Made by a program: the position numbers and the translations under genes
Assembly (NCBI GenBank): GCA_910587005.1
Contig: CAJULB010000004.1
Location: forward strand, 233,078-297,077
Reading direction: 5' to 3'
Origin: an uncultured Christensenellaceae bacterium
GTDB lineage: Bacteria; Bacillota; Clostridia; Christensenellales; Borkfalkiaceae
Length of the DNA stretch: 64,000 nt
Shown here: positions 60,771 through 64,000 of the stretch, in pieces
How the letters are laid out: each line of letters begins with the position of its first letter
Numbering within the stretch: position 1 is the stretch's first letter
Notes under the pieces: model-generated
What the model was told of the DNA's origin: nothing
Databases searched by the model: none
What the model saw: the letters and a program-made list of their open reading frames with translations, nothing else

Positions 60771-63200
60771 ATGAATACGTTAATACACGTTCCCCCGATT
60801 AAGATTTCGACAATAACGGATAAAGCAATAACCATTTATCCGAGCGAAAGCTTAACGGTTTTGCTCAACCTGCGCGGACATGCAAAGCTGTCTTTAAATA
60901 ACGTTCCCGTAACTCTTTCACCCAACGATATCCTCGTTGTCAATTCCCGTGATTTGTGTACGGTCAGGCAATTGGACGCATTCATTCTCGCCGTTACGGT
61001 TGAGCGGTCGCTTTTAAATCTTGATACCAAATATAAGTCGATATACTTTGATTGCAACTCCGCAAGATTTAAAAATAAAGATATATTTTCACCCCTGCGG
61101 ACAAGCATAGTAAAAGCCGTTAAGCTCAAAACCGGTTTGACGCAGTCGAAAGCTTATTCCGTAGCGTATGAAATTTTTGACGAACTGATTGAAAATTTTT
61201 CAAGTTCTGCCCATTTAACTAAAAGCAGAAACTCTAAAATAAACGAAATTATCGACTATATCGAAAAGAATTACAGCGAAAATCTTTTACTTAACGATAT
61301 CGCCGAGCAGTTCCATATGTCCGTCCCTTATCTTTCCAAGCTTTTCAAGGAAAGCGTGGGCGCTACTTTTGCCGATTTCTACGATGAATTGCGTGTAAAC
61401 CATTCAATGTACGACTTGACGGAAACGGACGAAAATATTGTAGATATAGCCTACAAGCACGGTTTCCCAAATAACCACGCCTACATACGCGCTTTTAAAA
61501 AAGTGGCAGGGGCATTGCCAAACGAAACGAGAAAACGTCACGCCGCAATCCGCTCGCAGGCAATTTCCGAAAATAAGGAATTGAACAATATAATAGATTT
61601 ATTGGGACTCGGTCAACCTTCTGCGTCCGACGGCGACGATTTTTACATTAATGCCGATTACACGGCTAAAAGCAAATTGGTGCTTGCCAACAATCCGTCA
61701 AGCGAAATATTAGGCATAGGACCGGCGACGGACGTATTGCTTAAAGACATTCAGTCAATTATAAAGGATATTCAAGATACGTTTCCCTTCCGCTATGCTT
61801 ATCTGAGAGGCATTTTCAGCGATGCGCTCTCTTTTTGTTCGCGCGACTCGAGCGGACAGCTGCGCTTTAAATATACAATGATAGACGAAGTTCTGGACTT
61901 TTTGCTTTCTGTAAAACTCAGACCGGTATTATCATTCACCTATATGCCCAAAGCGTTGACAAAGGACAAAAGCATAGTCTTTCAAGACGGATATTATATC
62001 TGCGAACCTGCGCATTTCGACGAATGGCATCAGCTTATATCTAATTTCTTAAATCATGTTATCGCGCGTTACGGCATTAACGAAATTTCAAAATGGATTT
62101 TTCTGCCGTGGGTACAGCTTGACTCGAATAATAAACATCTTGGATTTACGGACGAGCTGTCATTCTTTCTGTTCTACAAAACGTCGTATAATGCAGTTAA
62201 AGAAATTTCTGAAGATTTAATAGTCTCTTCACCCGAAATTTATCCTTCTTTGGATATGCAGTATTTGAAAAACTATCTGCAATGGACTAAATATAGCGAC
62301 TGCTTCCCCGACCTTTTATCTATTAAGTTTTTTCCCAACATAAATTGGAAAGTAATTGAAATAAAAGACAATCTGAACATGGCTTACAGAAAAATTATTG
62401 ATAAAGAAATTTCTTCCGATGCAAGCCTGATGAGCAGATTGCTTAATAATCTGCAAAACTTTTTAAATGATAACGGTTATAATCTTGATATTTACGTTAC
62501 GGCGTTTAATTACACCATCGACGATTCGCACCCTGTTCTCGATACACAGTTTTCGGCAAACTACTACCTTAAAAACTATAACGAAAATTTACATTTATTA
62601 AAATCGCTCTGCTATTGGAAATTAAGCGACGGCGACGAGGCGGACCGTTCCGCCTCCCTGTTTTTCGGTTCGACGGGAATGTATCTCAAAAACGGCATAC
62701 CCAAAGGCACGACCCAGGCGTTGCGCTATTTATCCTATATCCAGCGCTATATAACGGACAGAGGCGACGGTTATATTCTGTCAACATGTGGTGAGCAGTC
62801 AAATTATTACCGCCTGTTACTATATAATTATGAACACCCCGCATCGGCAAAAGTTGAAACTTTATCAAATCCGGATTTTGACCCCTATTCCCTTTTTGTA
62901 AAAAAGAAAAAAAGAGTAGTTCATTTTAAAATAAACAACTTGCCCTATTCAAATGCTACTGTAAAGATGTTTATAATGGATTCGGAACACGGTTCTCCTT
63001 ACGCCAAATGGGTATCAATGGGTAAGCCGCACCTTGATTATTATTCCGACAACGAAAGCGTCATCTTTGAAATATTACAAGCGTCTTCGGTACCCGACTT
63101 GAAAATTATTAGCGTGCCTGTCATAAACGGCACTCTGTCTTTGGAATTTGAACTCGCGCTGTTTGATATTGTAACGGTAGAAATAATTCTTTCCAACTGA
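60771..63200 (+). CDS. AraC-family regulator fused to a catalytically dead GH39-like domain
   Basis: 809 residues. An N-terminal cupin-like part (about 1-90), linker, double helix-turn-helix of AraC type (LNDIAEQFHMSVPYLSKLFK at about 174-193; VDIAYKHGFPNNHAYIRAFKK at 224-244) and a C-terminal GH39-like module (about 310-809). The module aligns with the GH39 enzyme at 50249 (RPVLSFTYMPKAL versus KPFVELSFMPSAL), but the acid/base Glu in WNEP is Gln449 in WVQL and the nucleophile Glu in ISEWN is Ala578 in VTAFN. It should bind, but not cut, a xylosidic ligand and so sense it. No ribosome binding site is seen; TATGAT at 60754 suggests a very short leader. Confidence 0.93.
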   Translation: MNTLIHVPPIKISTITDKAITIYPSESLTVLLNLRGHAKLSLNNVPVTLSPNDILVVNSRDLCTVRQLDAFILAVTVERSLLNLDTKYKSIYFDCNSARFKNKDIFSPLRTSIVKAVKLKTGLTQSKAYSVAYEIFDELIENFSSSAHLTKSRNSKINEIIDYIEKNYSENLLLNDIAEQFHMSVPYLSKLFKESVGATFADFYDELRVNHSMYDLTETDENIVDIAYKHGFPNNHAYIRAFKKVAGALPNETRKRHAAIRSQAISENKELNNIIDLLGLGQPSASDGDDFYINADYTAKSKLVLANNPSSEILGIGPATDVLLKDIQSIIKDIQDTFPFRYAYLRGIFSDALSFCSRDSSGQLRFKYTMIDEVLDFLLSVKLRPVLSFTYMPKALTKDKSIVFQDGYYICEPAHFDEWHQLISNFLNHVIARYGINEISKWIFLPWVQLDSNNKHLGFTDELSFFLFYKTSYNAVKEISEDLIVSSPEIYPSLDMQYLKNYLQWTKYSDCFPDLLSIKFFPNINWKVIEIKDNLNMAYRKIIDKEISSDASLMSRLLNNLQNFLNDNGYNLDIYVTAFNYTIDDSHPVLDTQFSANYYLKNYNENLHLLKSLCYWKLSDGDEADRSASLFFGSTGMYLKNGIPKGTTQALRYLSYIQRYITDRGDGYILSTCGEQSNYYRLLLYNYEHPASAKVETLSNPDFDPYSLFVKKKKRVVHFKINNLPYSNATVKMFIMDSEHGSPYAKWVSMGKPHLDYYSDNESVIFEILQASSVPDLKIISVPVINGTLSLEFELALFDIVTVEIILSN

Positions 63201-63261
63201 GAGCTAAACTGCCATACTTACATTTTTTGCAAAAGCGGGTTTACCGCTTATTTTAGTGAGC

Positions 63262-63311
63262 GAAGCAGGTGAAGGAAATTGCCGCAAACGGCAATTTCCT
63301 TCACCTGCTTC
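63262..63311 (+). terminator. Very long perfect hairpin after the AraC/GH39 gene
   Basis: 23-bp perfect stem (63262-63284 with 63289-63311), loop CAAA, then AAATCTTGC and six T. Probable terminator, though much longer than usual. Confidence 0.75.
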
Positions 63312-63316
63312 AAATC

Positions 63317-63345
63317 TTGCTTTTTTGTCGCAATTTTGCTATACT
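63317..63345 (+). promoter_or_regulatory. Promoter of the small orphan gene
   Basis: TTGCTT (63317-63322), 17 bases, TATACT (63340-63345); start near 63352, three bases before ATG 63355. Confidence 0.6.
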
Positions 63346-63354
63346 GCAAATACA

Positions 63355-63669
63355 ATGACAAATTATTATTATATGGCAACTGAACCGCTATCTAATACTT
63401 GGGAAACAGCAAAAATAGAAAATTATTTACTTTCATTTGACTTTTTACATAAACATAACGGCAACTTTGACAGTCAAAGCCCTTATCTTAATATTTCACT
63501 TATGAAAGTTAGAGATAAAAAAAGTTGGAGCAGTCAAAACTATAATAAAGAAGAAACAAATTATGTTTCAATTATCACAAGCGTTTGCAGTGAACAAGAA
63601 ACTGTTGTCAAAAACATATTAAAAGGACTGGAAAAGCTTTTAGGTTCTAACATTTATCCTGATGATTAA
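63355..63669 (+). CDS. Small protein of unknown function
   Basis: 104 residues from ATG 63355, picked because the -10 box lies just upstream; the longer frame from 63256 runs through the hairpin. Ser/Asn/Tyr-rich, charged, without signal peptide or membrane segment. ATEPLSNTWETAKIENYLLSF and a C-terminal amphipathic helix are the only features. Codon use is more A/T-rich than the neighbours, which hints at recent acquisition. No family recognised. Confidence 0.6.
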   Translation: MTNYYYMATEPLSNTWETAKIENYLLSFDFLHKHNGNFDSQSPYLNISLMKVRDKKSWSSQNYNKEETNYVSIITSVCSEQETVVKNILKGLEKLLGSNIYPDD

Positions 63670-63694
63670 AGGATAAATTTCAATTCAGCGCCCT

Positions 63695-63729
63695 AAAAAA
63701 ACAAAGCACTTGCATTTTGCAAGTGCTTT
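63695..63729 (-). terminator. Terminator of the 5S rRNA transcript
   Basis: 12-bp perfect stem (63703-63714 with 63718-63729), TTT/AAA loop; on the minus strand GTTTTTTT follows. Confidence 0.9.
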
Positions 63730-63740
63730 ATAAAATGAAA

Positions 63741-63854
<114 letters not shown>

Positions 63855-63855
63855 A

Positions 63856-63931
63856 TGGCTCCGCTTGTAGGACTTGAACCTACGACACTTCGGTTAACAG
63901 CCGAATGCTCTACCGACTGAGCTAAAGCGGA
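63856..63931 (-). tRNA. tRNA-Asn (anticodon GUU), CCA encoded
   Basis: 76 nt. Acceptor TCCGCTT/AAGCGGA, D arm GCTC..GAGC, anticodon loop CTGTTAA with GTT, T arm GTAGG-TTCAAGT-CCTAC, discriminator G and CCA. Its 3' end is one base from the 5S gene start. Confidence 0.97.
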
Positions 63932-64000
63932 ATATAAAGGCAAATTGAAGCCTGACAACTGCACAGTTGAGGGTGGAAAGGGATAAAGTAAAAAGGACTT
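63932..64000 (-). other. Probable rRNA operon spacer
   Basis: On the minus strand the segment contains CAACTGTGCAGTTGTCAGG, a phrase often found in Bacillota rRNA spacers. No gene end is identifiable before the window edge. Confidence 0.45.

Overview
The window looks like a chromosomal stretch from an uncultured, carbohydrate-degrading Clostridia-type Bacillota, probably a gut anaerobe. The reasons are Gram-positive lipoproteins with Gly-rich segments after the lipobox Cys, AGGAGG-type ribosome binding sites, TTGACA-17-TATAAT promoters, a class III (Firmicutes-type) fructose-1,6-bisphosphatase, YitT/DUF624 membrane proteins and LplBC/RbsABC sugar importers. Placement near the Christensenellales is my inference; no 16S rRNA is present. 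Almost every gene lies on the minus strand; the plus-strand genes are mainly regulators and two yitT paralogues.

Layout. 1-1564: 3'-truncated GH13 neopullulanase-like enzyme with a LacI-type operator. 1827-4203: two yitT-family genes. 4286-13130: opp-type peptide ABC operon (A-B-C-D-F plus a DUF3899 protein) with very large insertions in OppC, OppD and OppF, and a leader carrying two 37-bp palindromic repeat units. 13617-19799: KDPG aldolase, a GNAT protein, a low-complexity membrane protein, an XRE regulator/helical-repeat protein pair, and a second XRE regulator divergent from a Cys-rich mini-protein over twin palindromes. 20079-33284: a roughly 13-kb operon for fructan or sucrose use (LplBC-type ABC importer, MsmK-type ATPase, two GH32-type proteins, fructokinase, CBM lipoprotein), divergent from a LacI-family regulator. 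34712-38354: a GH31 enzyme preceded by remnants of a glycosidase, an ABC permease and an AraC regulator. 38355-39293: a lipoprotein alpha/beta hydrolase. 39537-60476: a roughly 21-kb operon-like array for glucuronosylated or xylan-derived glycans (two CE1-like esterases, an RbsABC-type importer with two permeases, GH39, two GH3, a beta-glucuronidase, HAD phosphatase, beta-phosphoglucomutase, UxuA, UxuB, Fbp). 60771-63200: a divergent AraC regulator fused to a GH39 domain that has lost both catalytic glutamates. 63355-63669: a small orphan gene. 63741-63931: tRNA-Asn abutting 5S rRNA, probably the end of an rRNA operon continuing to the right.

How the parts work together. In the right half, secreted esterases would strip acyl groups, the Rbs-type importer would bring in short decorated oligosaccharides, and intracellular GH39/GH3/GH2 enzymes would release xylose, a second sugar and glucuronate. 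UxuB and UxuA take fructuronate to 2-keto-3-deoxygluconate and the distant KDPG aldolase could finish the route. Glucuronate isomerase and KDG kinase are not in the window. The fused AraC/GH39 protein is a plausible sensor of the same xylosidic ligand the operon hydrolyses. An AT-rich element of about 135 bp beside it is repeated upstream of the lipoprotein hydrolase at 39293, which suggests a small regulon.

The strongest leads are the AraC/pseudo-GH39 regulator with its duplicated element, the coiled-coil insertions in both Opp ATPases, the palindrome-tandem opp leader, the XRE/Cys-protein divergent pair, and the two His-type GH3 enzymes beside an orphan beta-phosphoglucomutase.
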